Source: an uncultured Acidobacteriota bacterium (GTDB lineage: Bacteria; Acidobacteriota; Terriglobia; Terriglobales; Acidobacteriaceae). From it: a DNA stretch of 64,000 bases. The translations under genes were made by a program, and so were the position numbers. The notes under the pieces are model-generated. The model saw only the letters and a program-made list of their open reading frames with translations. It did not search any database and was not told where the DNA came from. Of this stretch, positions 1-9,900 are shown in pieces; within the stretch, counting starts at the first letter, position 1; every line of letters starts with the position of its first letter. The stretch is from positions 62,001-126,000 of the forward strand of contig CAINND010000060.1 of NCBI GenBank assembly GCA_903851035.1, read 5' to 3'.

Positions 1-188
1 AGTGTTCGCCGCTCGTGCTGCGCATCCTGAAGGAAGAGCTGCGCGTGCTCACCTCGGCGCACCCCATTACGCCGGAGGCCTACGAGCGCCTGCAATCGCT
101 GCGCCGCGAGGTGTATGACAGCGAGGACTATCACGAGGGCATCCGCTCCTTCTTCGAGAAGCGCAAGCCGAACTTCCAAGGACGTTAG
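1..188 (+). CDS. Methylmalonyl-CoA decarboxylase-like crotonase, C-terminal fragment
   Basis: Only the last 61 codons are in the window (reading frame starts at base 3, stop TAG at 186-188). The fragment contains KEELRVL, the stretch RREVYDSEDYHEG and the ending FFEKRKPNFQGR. From memory this closely matches the C-terminus of E. coli ScpB, which decarboxylates methylmalonyl-CoA to propionyl-CoA and belongs to the enoyl-CoA hydratase superfamily. The active-site region lies outside the window, so the exact reaction cannot be checked; another short-chain crotonase is the alternative. The gene runs convergently into the Nudix gene with about 48 bp between the stop codons. Confidence 0.75.
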   Translation, partial: CSPLVLRILKEELRVLTSAHPITPEAYERLQSLRREVYDSEDYHEGIRSFFEKRKPNFQGR

Positions 189-236
189 CGGTACGGATTA
201 TGCCGCGCAGATGCATTGCAGATTATGTGGCGCGGC

Positions 237-1049
237 TTACTCGGCGCGGATCAGGTACTCCTCGAAGCCGAGTCCAATGACGCGCACCAGCTCCGGCCGC
301 ACCTCGATCATGTTCACCGCCGGATAGGTTTGCGCCGGAGAGGAGAAGTGCGCCAGCACTTCGGCCGCGGGGATCACGCCCTCCACCATGGCGGCCCTCG
401 TGTTCTGAATCATCGGGTCCACTGACTGATTTGCCTCGGGCTGCCATCCACTCTTCAGGTGCAATCCGCTGGCGAGAAGAAAATCCAGCACCTGCCATGC
501 CACTGCCCCGCCAGCCGCCTCCAGAGAATCGGCTGCAAACAGTCCAAGCCAGTCCGTGGTGAGCCGGTAGGTAAATCCCCAAACCGGATGCGCACACCAG
601 TCAACGGCGGGAAACAGGCAGCTCTCCGGCATATTGGGCACAGGCCGCAGGCGGTGCCGCGCCGCGTTCCGCCACTCGCTGAGCGGCATCCAAACGGCCG
701 CCACCGCTTCTTCCGGGTCCACCGTAGTCGGCAACGCTTTATCCACATGGAAGACGAACGGCGCTACCAGCATGAACGGCCCACGCCGCCGCCGAGCCAC
801 AACCGGCTCCAGTGCGCGCTCCAGGCTGGCGGGAAGCAGTTCCACGCCACACTCCTCGTGCAGTTCACGCAGCGCGGTTTGCAGTGGAGTAGTGTCCGAG
901 CTCTCGCGCCGGCCGCCGGGATACGACCAGTGTCCCGACCAGGGGTCATCGGGATGCTCGGTCCGTCGCATCAGCAGAATCGAATCCGTGTCGCGCGCCC
1001 GCACAATGGCCACTGCGGCCTGCGGTTCTGCGGGTTGCACCGTGCTCAT
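237..1049 (-). CDS. Nudix hydrolase
   Basis: The 270-residue protein has a Nudix box near residues 45-70: PGGRRESSD, then ALRELHEECGV. The spacing, with an Asp in place of the first Glu, recalls coenzyme A pyrophosphatase-type Nudix enzymes; substrate is not determinable. The domain fills the N-terminal half; the C-terminal 120 residues are an extension of unknown role. ATG at 1049 is preferred because AGGGGAA lies about ten bases upstream; an in-frame GTG at 1079 would add ten residues without a good ribosome binding site. The gene stands alone, convergent with the crotonase fragment. Confidence 0.85.
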   Translation of the reverse strand: MSTVQPAEPQAAVAIVRARDTDSILLMRRTEHPDDPWSGHWSYPGGRRESSDTTPLQTALRELHEECGVELLPASLERALEPVVARRRRGPFMLVAPFVFHVDKALPTTVDPEEAVAAVWMPLSEWRNAARHRLRPVPNMPESCLFPAVDWCAHPVWGFTYRLTTDWLGLFAADSLEAAGGAVAWQVLDFLLASGLHLKSGWQPEANQSVDPMIQNTRAAMVEGVIPAAEVLAHFSSPAQTYPAVNMIEVRPELVRVIGLGFEEYLIRAE

Positions 1050-1198
1050 GGCCACTGTTCCCCTGCTTTGATTCTGCACTTACCACAGGCTTGACGCCAA
1101 GAGCCGGTTGCAGCCTGGAAATCGGCTCACTCCCATGGAGCGGAAGTGTAGCCGGATATTCCATTGAAAGAGAGTCAATCAGGCGAAAGAACCGGCCG

Positions 1199-1278
1199 TT
1201 TTACCGCGCTACAAAGTAAAGCGCCTCGCAGCGGATTGCCTGCGAGGCGCTTAAAAATCTTGGTGCCGAAAAATGGAC
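1199..1278 (-). repeat. Decayed copy of tRNA-Leu 3' end plus its terminator (candidate att site)
   Basis: This stretch matches 10119-10209 at roughly four of five positions by eye, apart from an 11-base insertion in the right copy. It contains the block TTTTACCGCGCTAC, the hairpin AAGCGCCTCGCA/TGCGAGGCGCTT (1219-1230 and 1241-1252) and TGGTGCCGAA, the complement of the CCA end and acceptor stem of the tRNA-Leu gene. Similarity stops about 17 bases into the tRNA. That is what an integrase leaves at the far end of an element inserted into a tRNA 3' end. Decay of an old tandem tRNA copy is the alternative. Confidence 0.6.
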
Positions 1279-1542
1279 ATGCCACCCAGCCGTATTCAAT
1301 TTGCCCCGTATTAAGGGCTAAATCGTCCTTGCCCAATGGTTTACGGCTGCACCACTGAGCACCCCTCCAAGCAATCCAATACCACATGGTACAAAAACCG
1401 CCAGGCATGTCATACGGCTAAGCCAATCTCTACAAAGGTCACAGATGTTGAATTGATCTCCTGTTGACTAGCCGACTCCATAGAACACCCTGACTCAACA
1501 GCAAATTTTCCCATGGTTCCCAATCAAGCTTGTCATGGAGCT
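1279..1542. other. Gene-free stretch at left end of the putative island
   Basis: No convincing gene or structural RNA is visible here. The sequence is AT-richer than the flanking genes. It begins where similarity to tRNA-Leu ends and stops at the 3' end of the exported Gln/Asn-rich gene. No integrase remnant was recognised in any frame. Confidence 0.5.
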
Positions 1543-2997
1543 CTAGTAATCCACTCCCTTCCAATAGTTTGGCGTGTTGACGATCTCGTACTTGTTGGGA
1601 TCGGCCTTGACCATGGCGTTGGCCGCGGAGTTCCAGACCGTGGCGTGGCCCACGGCTCCGGTGCCACCGACGTTGTTGTTCTGCACCACGGACTGATCGA
1701 GCAGGTAGTTGCTGAAGCCTGCGGAGGTGCGCGCGTTGTTGTCCTGCTGCGCCCAGTATCCGGCATGTTGCGCGTCATTGGCGGCTTCAGTGGCGTTCAT
1801 GCGTGCGGTGGCCGCCTGGCCTATCTGGTGGATCTGGTTCACGCGCTGCTGCGAGGCGGCCATAATCTGCTGATCGTTCTGTTGCTTTTGCTGCAACACT
1901 GCGGACATCTGCTGGTTCACCACCTGGTTGTTGATCTGGTAGCTGGCGATGATCGCCTTCAGAAGGTCAAACTCCTTGTTTTCCACGGCTGCGGGCAGCA
2001 GCGAGTGATCCAGCAAGACGGAGTAGCCGCCAAAACTCTGGACAGGGTCAATAGCGCACATGACGTCGTTAAACGCCTGCATGCCTTTGCCGTCGGGGTC
2101 CATGTGTCCAATGGCGTGGACGCAATGGTTGCCCTGCGCCGCTTGCATGGGCTCAAGCTTTTCCACCTGAATCTTCGCCGGCCCCTGTCCCCCTGCCTTG
2201 CGCCAGGCCTGGAATAGATTCACGAAGTCCTTATTGATATCGCCGCGGAAGGGATAGACCATGGTTCCCTGCATGACCGGCATGCGCTGCCGGGCCAGTT
2301 TGATCTGGAATGGGTTGGTCGGGTCCACGGCGTTGCGGATCATGTCAAGGGCAACCTGCTCGCCGTTGGGTCCGCGCACAATGATGGTGCCGTGGCCGCT
2401 GCTGGGATCCATCTTCCAGCCATCGGGCACACCCATGCTGGCCGAATTATCGGCCGCCGTCACCCGACGCAACGCCGCAGTAGTTGGCGCTGGGGCCGTG
2501 CCGGCCGCAACCGGTGACGCGGCAGACGACTGGCCGGGATTCCACACGCTCGTCAACTTCTGCAGCATGGGGTTCACCGTCGAGCTAAAGCGGCTGGCAT
2601 CATCGGTGATGAGAGCAGCCTCAAAGTGACTGGGCGAGACTTCGGCGGCAATCACCATCCCCGCCACGGTCGCGTTACCCCGGCTCTGGTCGACGGCCGT
2701 AAAGAAGACTGCGACGGAGTTGCTGTTGCGCACGCGGAAGGGCTGCCCTACCTTCGGCTTCTCTCCGCACTGCTGGTGCACGGAGCTGAGAATCGAGCCC
2801 AGGGCCGCGGCCTGCGATGAGACTCCGTTCACGACTCCGTAGACAATTTTTCCATCTGGTGGATAGTTAATGGTCGTTTGTCCCCCGGAAGCGGAGCTGC
2901 CGGCACCGGCAGCTACATCCTGGTTTCGGCAATCGACGGTGATTGCCAGGCAAAGCACAAGACTGAATATGAGAACCGCTGGCTTACTGGCGTTCAT
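1543..2997 (-). CDS. Exported protein with Gln/Asn-rich C-terminal coiled region, unknown function
   Basis: The 484-residue protein starts with an export signal (Lys, then a hydrophobic run through about residue 20). A Cys follows at VDC, but Asp before it makes a true lipobox doubtful. ATG at 2997 is chosen over TTG at 3027 because AGAGGAAAG precedes it. The central part (GVPDGWKMDP, FQAWRKAGGQGP) looks globular; residues about 350-420 are rich in Gln, Asn, Ala and Met and probably form a coiled coil. The C-terminus is Asn/Tyr-rich. No known family was recognised. It is transcribed divergently from the caspase operon across about 310 bp, so the two may share a control region. Confidence 0.7.
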   Translation of the reverse strand: MNASKPAVLIFSLVLCLAITVDCRNQDVAAGAGSSASGGQTTINYPPDGKIVYGVVNGVSSQAAALGSILSSVHQQCGEKPKVGQPFRVRNSNSVAVFFTAVDQSRGNATVAGMVIAAEVSPSHFEAALITDDASRFSSTVNPMLQKLTSVWNPGQSSAASPVAAGTAPAPTTAALRRVTAADNSASMGVPDGWKMDPSSGHGTIIVRGPNGEQVALDMIRNAVDPTNPFQIKLARQRMPVMQGTMVYPFRGDINKDFVNLFQAWRKAGGQGPAKIQVEKLEPMQAAQGNHCVHAIGHMDPDGKGMQAFNDVMCAIDPVQSFGGYSVLLDHSLLPAAVENKEFDLLKAIIASYQINNQVVNQQMSAVLQQKQQNDQQIMAASQQRVNQIHQIGQAATARMNATEAANDAQHAGYWAQQDNNARTSAGFSNYLLDQSVVQNNNVGGTGAVGHATVWNSAANAMVKADPNKYEIVNTPNYWKGVDY

Positions 2998-3309
2998 AAG
3001 GACTTTCCTCTTCTTCTCTTGGATCAATTCCTCTGCAGTGCATGGATCGGAACATATGAATTGCCGTGTTCGCTGGAGAACCGACTGCCGGGCGGCAAAA
3101 TTTTACTGCCCTTTCCCACGAAAGAGCGCTGCCGAACAGGAGATTCAGCATTTTCACCCTCCAGTTGACCCAAAGTGGAACTTGCCACGCGCATTTTCTG
3201 GACAATATGCATTGCCCGCGCGACGGAAATTGCCGCCTGGTGTTTCGAAATTGTGACTGGCCTTCCGTAGCGGAAGGTCTATACTCAGGCATTCTTAAAC
3301 GGAGCTCGT
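2998..3309. promoter_or_regulatory. Divergent intergenic region of the caspase/CHAT locus
   Basis: About 310 bp separate the leftward exported protein and the rightward caspase gene, so promoters for both should lie here. It is somewhat AT-richer than the genes. Ribosome binding sites are visible at both ends (AGAGGAAAG on the minus strand; CGGAGC about six bases before ATG 3310 on the plus strand). No clear -35/-10 pair or operator could be assigned by eye. Confidence 0.4.
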
Positions 3310-5709
3310 ATGAGGCCATTCTCGGCGGCCTTTCTCGTTGGGCTGTTCCTCGCCTGCGGTGCGCAGATGGCGGCGCAGAGCGGGCGGGCGTTGCTCCTCG
3401 GCATCAATACTTATCAGCCACCGGGCACCACGTCGGAGCATCCGCCGGGCTGTATTTACGGACGCTGCGAGCTGGGAACATTTGAGAACCTGGACGGCGC
3501 GGTCAATGATGCCTCGGCCATGGCCGATCTGCTGATTAGCCCTAAGTTCGGATTTCCCGCCGCGCAGGTTGTGTTGCTCACCAATCCCAACCCAGTCCGT
3601 CCGCACCCTGGTGTTACCGTCCTGCCCGCCGCGCAGACAACACGCGAGGGCATTCTTGCTGCGATGCAGAAGTACCTGGTGGATTTGCCGCAGAAGGGCG
3701 ATAACGTTGTCTTTTATGCGGCCAGCCACGGATCGTTGCGCGTGAACAGCAAGGGCAACAAGCTGACAGTGCTGGTGAATGGCAGGTATCTGCACGCAGA
3801 CAGCACGCTGGTTCCCTCGGACGCCTACAAGGGCGGCTACGACGTGCGCGACCGCGAGATGACCCGCATCTTCAACGCCGCTCTGGACAAGGGAATCCAC
3901 CTGACGGTGATCTTTGACAGTTGCCACAGCGGCGGCATCAGCCGTGGAATCGGCACAAAGTACAAGGAGCGCAAGCTCGCCTTCGATCCCCGCGACATTG
4001 CCGAAGAGCCCGCGACTGATGCAGGCTCGACGCCTCCGACGGAGAGAGCGGACAACCCGGCGCTGGTCTTTACCGCCGTGCAGCAGGATCAGACGGCCAG
4101 GGAACTCCCCCTCAACGCCGCCATCACCGAACCGCATGGCGCCTTTACCGCTGCGCTGATTGAAGCGCTGGAGAGCCTGCCCGCCGCCACGCCTGCATCG
4201 GATGTTTACCAGCGCGTGAAGGCCGTGCTGGAAGGCGGCGAGGTGCCGGAGCAGGAGCCGGAGCTCGACGCGGCCGCCGCGCGTCGCCGTCAGCCTCTTT
4301 TTGGTGGTGCGCCGGCAGAGAACGGCAAGCTGCGCGCCTTTGCCCTGAAGACGGATGACGAAGGAAAGGTGTGGCTGGACATTGGACGCGCCACGGGCAT
4401 CGGCGTGGGCAGTGAGTTCACTTCCATCCCTGCAGATAAGAACGGTGCGGCGGTTCATCTGCGTATCACCGAATTGCAGGGCATCGCCCGCTCCACCGCC
4501 GAAGTGGTCGGTGCCTCCGGCGCAAGAGTGGAAGCCGGAGAGACCTTTGAGCTGACGAAATGGATTCCGGCCGAGTCGGCGCCACTGCGCCTGTGGCACT
4601 GGGCGGCGAATCTCACGGAGGAGCAACTGCGCTCCGCCGTGGACGAGGTACATGCCGCAAGAGTTATTTCGGTCGCCGACCCAGCCGAAGAGCCCTGGAC
4701 GCACATGCTGAGCTGGGATGGCGCGAGTTGGACGTTGCAGCAGGCAGGCGCGGCCACTGTTACAAATCTCGGTGCGCCGCTCGCGGCGAAGACCTTGCAG
4801 CAACATCTTCCCGCCGGTGCCAGGCTGTGGATCAACCTGCCACCGTCGCACGAGTTGGCCGCCAGGCTGCATGCAGAAGACGAAAACAGCAATGTGCAGA
4901 TTTCAATTGATCTTGCCAGCGCACATTACGCGCTCACCGGAGCGCTGGGGCCGGATGGCCCAACCTACGCGTGGTTCCATAAGAATGAGTTGGTAGCCGG
5001 GCCGGTCGCCGCCGCGCGCAGCACTCACACGCCGGGCTGCTCGGAGACATCGCCCTATCCGGTGCGCAGCGACTGGGTGGCCATGACAGGCAGCGGTGCG
5101 ATTGCGGAGCGTGCCGTGTTACTGAATAACTTCGCCGCGCGGCTGGCCAAGGTGCACGGATGGTTGGAACTGGCAGATTCTCCGGCCGGTGCAACCAGCG
5201 GCGGATATTATTCGCTGGCGCTGCTGCCGGCGGCCAATGACGAAGTGCCGCTTGCAAATGACGCACTGGTGCGCGGCGGAGAGCTGTTGCGGATGGCCTT
5301 ACGCTCCGACGAGCGCGTGGTGGAAAAGCGCTGGGTGTATGTGCTGGACATTGACTGCCGCGGCCAGGGCACGCTCATCTATCCGGGAAATTACGCGGAG
5401 AATCAATTTCCCAATGCCGCCGACCGGGGACGCCAGTTTCTGCTGCCGGGTGCGCGAAACCTGCGCGTAGGCCCGCCTTACGGCATGGATACGCTGATTC
5501 TTTTGAGCACCGCACAGCCGTTGCCTGATCCATATGCCTTGAATTTTGAGGGCGCAACTGCACGCGGTGAGCACCGGGCGCAATCTCCGCTGGAGAAGCT
5601 ACTCAACCGCGCCAGCAGCGGCACGCGCGGCACAACCAGCGGAATGCCGGTCAACTGGGGCATCGCGTTGACGCCCCTTCACAGTGTCCCCGAAGGAGAA
5701 AACAAGTGA
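3310..5709 (+). CDS. Exported caspase-like protease (peptidase C14 fold)
   Basis: This 799-residue protein begins with a signal peptide (hydrophobic run, likely cleavage near MAAQS). A caspase-fold domain follows, with ALLLGINTY at about residue 27, catalytic His140 in YAASHGS and catalytic Cys205 in IFDSCHSGG. An acidic loop (YDVRDREM) lies between the two, as in p20-type caspases and metacaspases. Residues about 340-790 form a large extension; a segment near residue 675 (WVYVLDIDCRGQGTLIYP) resembles the DUF4384-type modules often seen behind exported caspase domains. Known relatives cleave after Arg, Lys or Asp; the preference here is unknown. It leads a same-strand run with the Tat protein (70 bp gap) and the TPR-CHAT gene. 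Confidence 0.9.
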   Translation: MRPFSAAFLVGLFLACGAQMAAQSGRALLLGINTYQPPGTTSEHPPGCIYGRCELGTFENLDGAVNDASAMADLLISPKFGFPAAQVVLLTNPNPVRPHPGVTVLPAAQTTREGILAAMQKYLVDLPQKGDNVVFYAASHGSLRVNSKGNKLTVLVNGRYLHADSTLVPSDAYKGGYDVRDREMTRIFNAALDKGIHLTVIFDSCHSGGISRGIGTKYKERKLAFDPRDIAEEPATDAGSTPPTERADNPALVFTAVQQDQTARELPLNAAITEPHGAFTAALIEALESLPAATPASDVYQRVKAVLEGGEVPEQEPELDAAAARRRQPLFGGAPAENGKLRAFALKTDDEGKVWLDIGRATGIGVGSEFTSIPADKNGAAVHLRITELQGIARSTAEVVGASGARVEAGETFELTKWIPAESAPLRLWHWAANLTEEQLRSAVDEVHAARVISVADPAEEPWTHMLSWDGASWTLQQAGAATVTNLGAPLAAKTLQQHLPAGARLWINLPPSHELAARLHAEDENSNVQISIDLASAHYALTGALGPDGPTYAWFHKNELVAGPVAAARSTHTPGCSETSPYPVRSDWVAMTGSGAIAERAVLLNNFAARLAKVHGWLELADSPAGATSGGYYSLALLPAANDEVPLANDALVRGGELLRMALRSDERVVEKRWVYVLDIDCRGQGTLIYPGNYAENQFPNAADRGRQFLLPGARNLRVGPPYGMDTLILLSTAQPLPDPYALNFEGATARGEHRAQSPLEKLLNRASSGTRGTTSGMPVNWGIALTPLHSVPEGENK

Positions 5710-5779
5710 CCTGCGCAGCCAGCATCACGGTGCCGCAATCAGAACGGAAAGCTTCACTCCACAACGAAAGAGAGTTTTT

Positions 5780-6925
5780 ATGTCCATCTCACGACGCCGC
5801 TTTATGACCGATGCCTCATCCTTGGGGCTGCTCGCCGCCATCCTGCCGGAACTGGTGCAGGCACAATCGCAGTCCAGCGCACCTCCACCCTCTCCGGTGG
5901 ATGCGCCGCACGACTCTTTCGATTTTTGGAACGGCTTCTTCGACTCTGTAAACCCATACAGCGAAAATTACGGCAAGAAGTCCGCCACGCGCGGACCACA
6001 AGACCAATTGCCGGAACACGGCGCCGAGACGCAGTATCTGCACTTCAAGGCGGACGAGCGAAAGCTGCGTTACGCGACCGACATCCACAAGGATGAGCTG
6101 CTGAACCACGATGGTGACGTGGCCGTCAGCATCGCGCTTTCGCAATTCCGCACCGGCGAGGGGGACACCAGCGTCCATGGCTCGCAACTGCGCGTGGACA
6201 CAACGCAGATATACCCATACGCGAACATCATCGCGCCGCTTGCCTGGACGGCCATCGCGTCTCTTGCACCGGACAAGGCAGGTAAAGTTTCGCTGGACAG
6301 GCTCGGCTTCAAGACGCCGCAGGCCAGGCAGGGCACCAGCAAGATACTACTCACGCGGGGTACGGGAAAGCTGGCGGTCAATATTTCCAAGGCGCCCTCC
6401 ACATCTGTTTTTGTGAAGGCGCTGCACGTCATGATGGCGGGAGCCAAAATTGCGGCACCACTGGTAAGCCTTCCGGCTGTCAGTGTTCCGGCATTGAGCG
6501 CGTTCACGGAAGTATTGAGTTACTGGGAAGACCGCACGAAATTTTTAATGGCGGGCAATCTTACGTCGGCCATAGCTACGCAACATGCCTTGGGTGATTC
6601 CGAACGCGAAGACCGTTATATCGGCCTTGTCTCCGGCGACTACCTGATGCTGCCCATGAAGCACACGAACGATCTTGCCAAGGAACTGCCGAATCTGGAG
6701 ATCGTGCAGGGGTATCTGGTGCGGAAGGATGCTGATCCGAACCTGCCGATTGAAACGCGGGCGCAGAGCGCGGTCCCCGGCATTACTTATGCATCCATGC
6801 GGGTCAGCGTGCAGAAGCTGGATGGATCGTATAGCAACGAACCCGCAAAGAGCACGGCCGATGCTTGCCCGGCAAGCTCCTCCACGTCATCGAGCAAATC
6901 TAAGTCAAAGGGCAAGACGAAGTAG
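5780..6925 (+). CDS. Tat-exported protein of unknown function, between caspase and CHAT genes
   Basis: The 381-residue protein starts SRRRFMTDAS followed by a hydrophobic run ending near residue 25, a twin-arginine export signal. That implies folding or cofactor insertion before export, unlike its two Sec-type neighbours. ATG at 5780 was chosen because it places the twin Arg motif at the N-terminus; longer in-frame starts overlap the caspase stop. The body contains a hydrophobic, proline-bearing stretch at about residues 215-255. The last 15 residues are almost only Ser and Lys (tail SSSKSKSKGKTK). No family was recognised. Lying 18 bp before the CHAT gene, it may be a substrate, regulator or inhibitor of the flanking proteases; this is inference. 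Confidence 0.75.
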   Translation: MSISRRRFMTDASSLGLLAAILPELVQAQSQSSAPPPSPVDAPHDSFDFWNGFFDSVNPYSENYGKKSATRGPQDQLPEHGAETQYLHFKADERKLRYATDIHKDELLNHDGDVAVSIALSQFRTGEGDTSVHGSQLRVDTTQIYPYANIIAPLAWTAIASLAPDKAGKVSLDRLGFKTPQARQGTSKILLTRGTGKLAVNISKAPSTSVFVKALHVMMAGAKIAAPLVSLPAVSVPALSAFTEVLSYWEDRTKFLMAGNLTSAIATQHALGDSEREDRYIGLVSGDYLMLPMKHTNDLAKELPNLEIVQGYLVRKDADPNLPIETRAQSAVPGITYASMRVSVQKLDGSYSNEPAKSTADACPASSSTSSSKSKSKGKTK

Positions 6926-6943
6926 CCGGGAGAGGAAGGAAAG

Positions 6944-9900
6944 ATGATTCGCCCAGGGAAGGTGCTGGTTTTCGCATGTTTGTGCGCGGTGTTACTTATG
7001 GCAGCAGCGGTCGCCCACGCGCAGAGCGCTCCACTGCGGGAGCAGATTGCGCAGCATGAGCAGAAGCTGGCCGGGGCTCGCGCCGTACACCAGGCACAGG
7101 ATGAAGTTACGCAACTCATCGCCCTGGGCTACCTATACCGCCAGTCCGGCCAAATGCAGAAGGCGCTGGACGCTCTGAACCAGGCACTGGCCGCGGAGCA
7201 GAACGGCGGCGGCCAGGCCACCCGGGCGATGACCCTTAACACCATGGGCAAGGTCTACTCCGACATGGGGCAGCAGCAGAAAGCGCTGGAGTTATTCGGT
7301 CAGGCGCTCGCCATCTGGCAATCTCTCGGCATCCGCGCCGCCGAGGCCAACACCGAGACCTACATGGGCCGTTCGTACAACGAGCTCGGCCAGCGGCAGG
7401 ATGCGCTGAAACATCTGACCAATGCGATGTCCCTTTGGCAGCAGATCGCCACCCAGCCGCAGAACCTGCGTTCCCGATCGCGCATGGGACTCTCGGAGCT
7501 GATGGACCTGAAGCGCCTGAAGGATGCCATGCCGAATCTGCAGGAACTGGTGGAGCACGCAGGGAAGGCCAACACCCTGGACAACCTCGGCAAGACCTAC
7601 TCCGACATGGGTCAGGGCCAACAGGGGTTGGAGTACCTGAAGCAGGCGCTACCCATCTGGCGCGAGGCAGGCGAGCGCAACGGAGAGGCTCTGACGCTGA
7701 ATGACATGGGCCGCACCTGCGCCGATCTGGGACAAAAGCAGAACGCTCTGGACTATTACAACCAGGCGCTCACCTTGTGGCGCAGCATCGGCAATCGGCA
7801 GGGCGAAGCGATGACCCTCAACAGCCTCGGCCGCCTCTATCGCGATCTGGGGCAGCAGCAGTCGGCACTCGATTACTACAACCAGACGCTGCCCATCTGG
7901 CGCGAAGTGCAGAACCGCAACGGCGAGGCCATGGCGCTGAACGACATTGGCCGCGCCTACGCCGACCTGGGGCAGGGACAGAAGGCTCTGGAATATTTTG
8001 ATCGCGCGCTGCCCATCTGGCATGAGACAGGTGCCCGCCGCGGCGAGGCGATGACCATGAACAACGCCGGCCGTGTCTGGTCAGATATGCATGAGCCCGC
8101 CAAGGCGTTGGCCCTCGACGCCGAGGCGCTCGGCATATGGCGAGAGGTGCAGGACCGCCGCGGTGAGGCGCTGTGCCTGATGAGTCTGGGCTGGGCCTAT
8201 TACGAGCAAAAGCAGATTGAACAGGCTCTGGCCAGCGAATTGTCCGCACTGGCCCTGGCCAAGAACGTTGGCGATCCGGAGGTTGAGGGCGTCATCGAGA
8301 CCAGCCTGATGGTTGGCTTCCGCGAGCAGCATCATCCGGAAGAGGCAATTCTGTTTGGCACGGCTGCGGTGAACAGTTTTCAGCAGATTCGCAGGAATAT
8401 CTCGGGGCTGGCTAAGGACCTGCAAACCGGCTTCGTACAGTCGAAGTCTTTCACCTATCGCACGCTCGCCGAGTTGCTGGTGCAATCCGGACGCCTGGGA
8501 GAGGCCGAGCATGTTCTTGATCTGCTGAAGGAACAGGAGTTGAAAGAAGTTGTGCGCGGCGCCGCCGAAAGTGCGACATCCGCCTCTCAACCCCTGGCGC
8601 TGAGCCCCGCGCAGCAGAAAGCAGAGAGCGAACTGACTTCTGCGGAGAAGACAGCCGCCGCCCTGACCGAAATGAACGTGGAGATGTCCCGGCTGCAGGG
8701 CAAGCCGAATCGCACACCCGACGAATCCGTTCGCTTGAAGGCCCTGGAGGCGAAGATTGAAACGGCCAATGCGCAGGTGGCGGAGTTCTTTCGCAAAACG
8801 CTTTATCCCGCGCTGGCGCAACGCTCCGGAGCGCAGGATGCCAACGCCTTGCTCAGCCGGGAAAAGTCGGAGGTCAGCCGCCTGCAGAACACGCTCGCCA
8901 AACTGGGACCGCGCGTCATCGGCATTCGCCTGTTGCTGGGCGAAGCGCACGCCTACCTTATCGTGGTGACGCCACAGGCGCGCCGCAAGTACGAGCTGGC
9001 TGCCGCTCCCGCCGAGTTGCGCAGCAAGGTTCTGCAAGTGCGCGAGGAGCTGCGGCGACCTTCGTCGAATCCGCGGCCTCACCTCGCCGAGCTTTACAAC
9101 ATGGTGGTCGCGCCCCTCGGCAATGAGCTTGCCTCGCTGGCGCAGAGTGCGCAGGGCGAAGCCCGGGCGCCGGTGCTGCTGTGGTCGCTGGATGGCGTGA
9201 TGCGTTACGTGCCCATGGCCGCCTTGTTCGATGGCACACACTACCTGGCCGAACGCTTCAACAACGTACTGTTCACGCCGGAGAGTTACGGACGCATGGC
9301 CTCCGGCGATGACGGCAAGCCTGCGATGCGGGTGCTGGCCATGGGACTCTCCAAAAGTTACAGAGGCTTGCCCGCCCTGCCCGGAGTGCTGCCGGAGTTG
9401 GCTGCCGTGGCCGAAGACCCGGCGGTACCGGAATCGCACGGGCCGATGCACGGACGCCTCTACTATGACGACCGCTTCACCTACGCAGAGCTGAAGGAAC
9501 AACTCGGCTCCGGAGCGGGCTTTCCCGTCGTCCACATTGCCAGCCATTTTGTTCTGGAGGCCGGCGGCGATGCCGAGCCCTATCTGATGCTGGGCGGAGA
9601 AAACGCCGGAGACACCGGTGGCTTCCCCCTCACGCTTTCGCGCATTGAAGAATCCACCATCAACTTTCAGCAGACGCGGCTGCTTACGCTCTCTGCCTGC
9701 AGCACGGCCAAGGGCGATGTGAACAATAATGGTATGGAGATGGACAGCCTTGGCATGATTGCGCAGCAGAAAGGAGCCGGAGCCGTGTTGGCAGCCCTGT
9801 GGGACGTGAACGATGCCAGCACTAGTCGGCTGATGAGCGACTTCTATACACGCTGGGTCACGAATCCTGCGCTCGGCAAGGCCGAGGCGCTGCGCCAGGC

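Noticed and set aside
1279-1542. Possible integrase remnant at the island end
   Set aside because: No frame shows tyrosine- or serine-recombinase motifs.
3295-4872. Long open frame on the minus strand opposite the caspase gene
   Set aside because: It is the antisense shadow of a GC-rich gene; no signal, domain or ribosome binding site, while the plus frame has a signal peptide and catalytic motifs.
7200-8230. Regular 120-bp spacing, checked as a possible CRISPR array
   Set aside because: The period is the coding signature of 40-residue TPR units; there are no short identical repeats with unique spacers.
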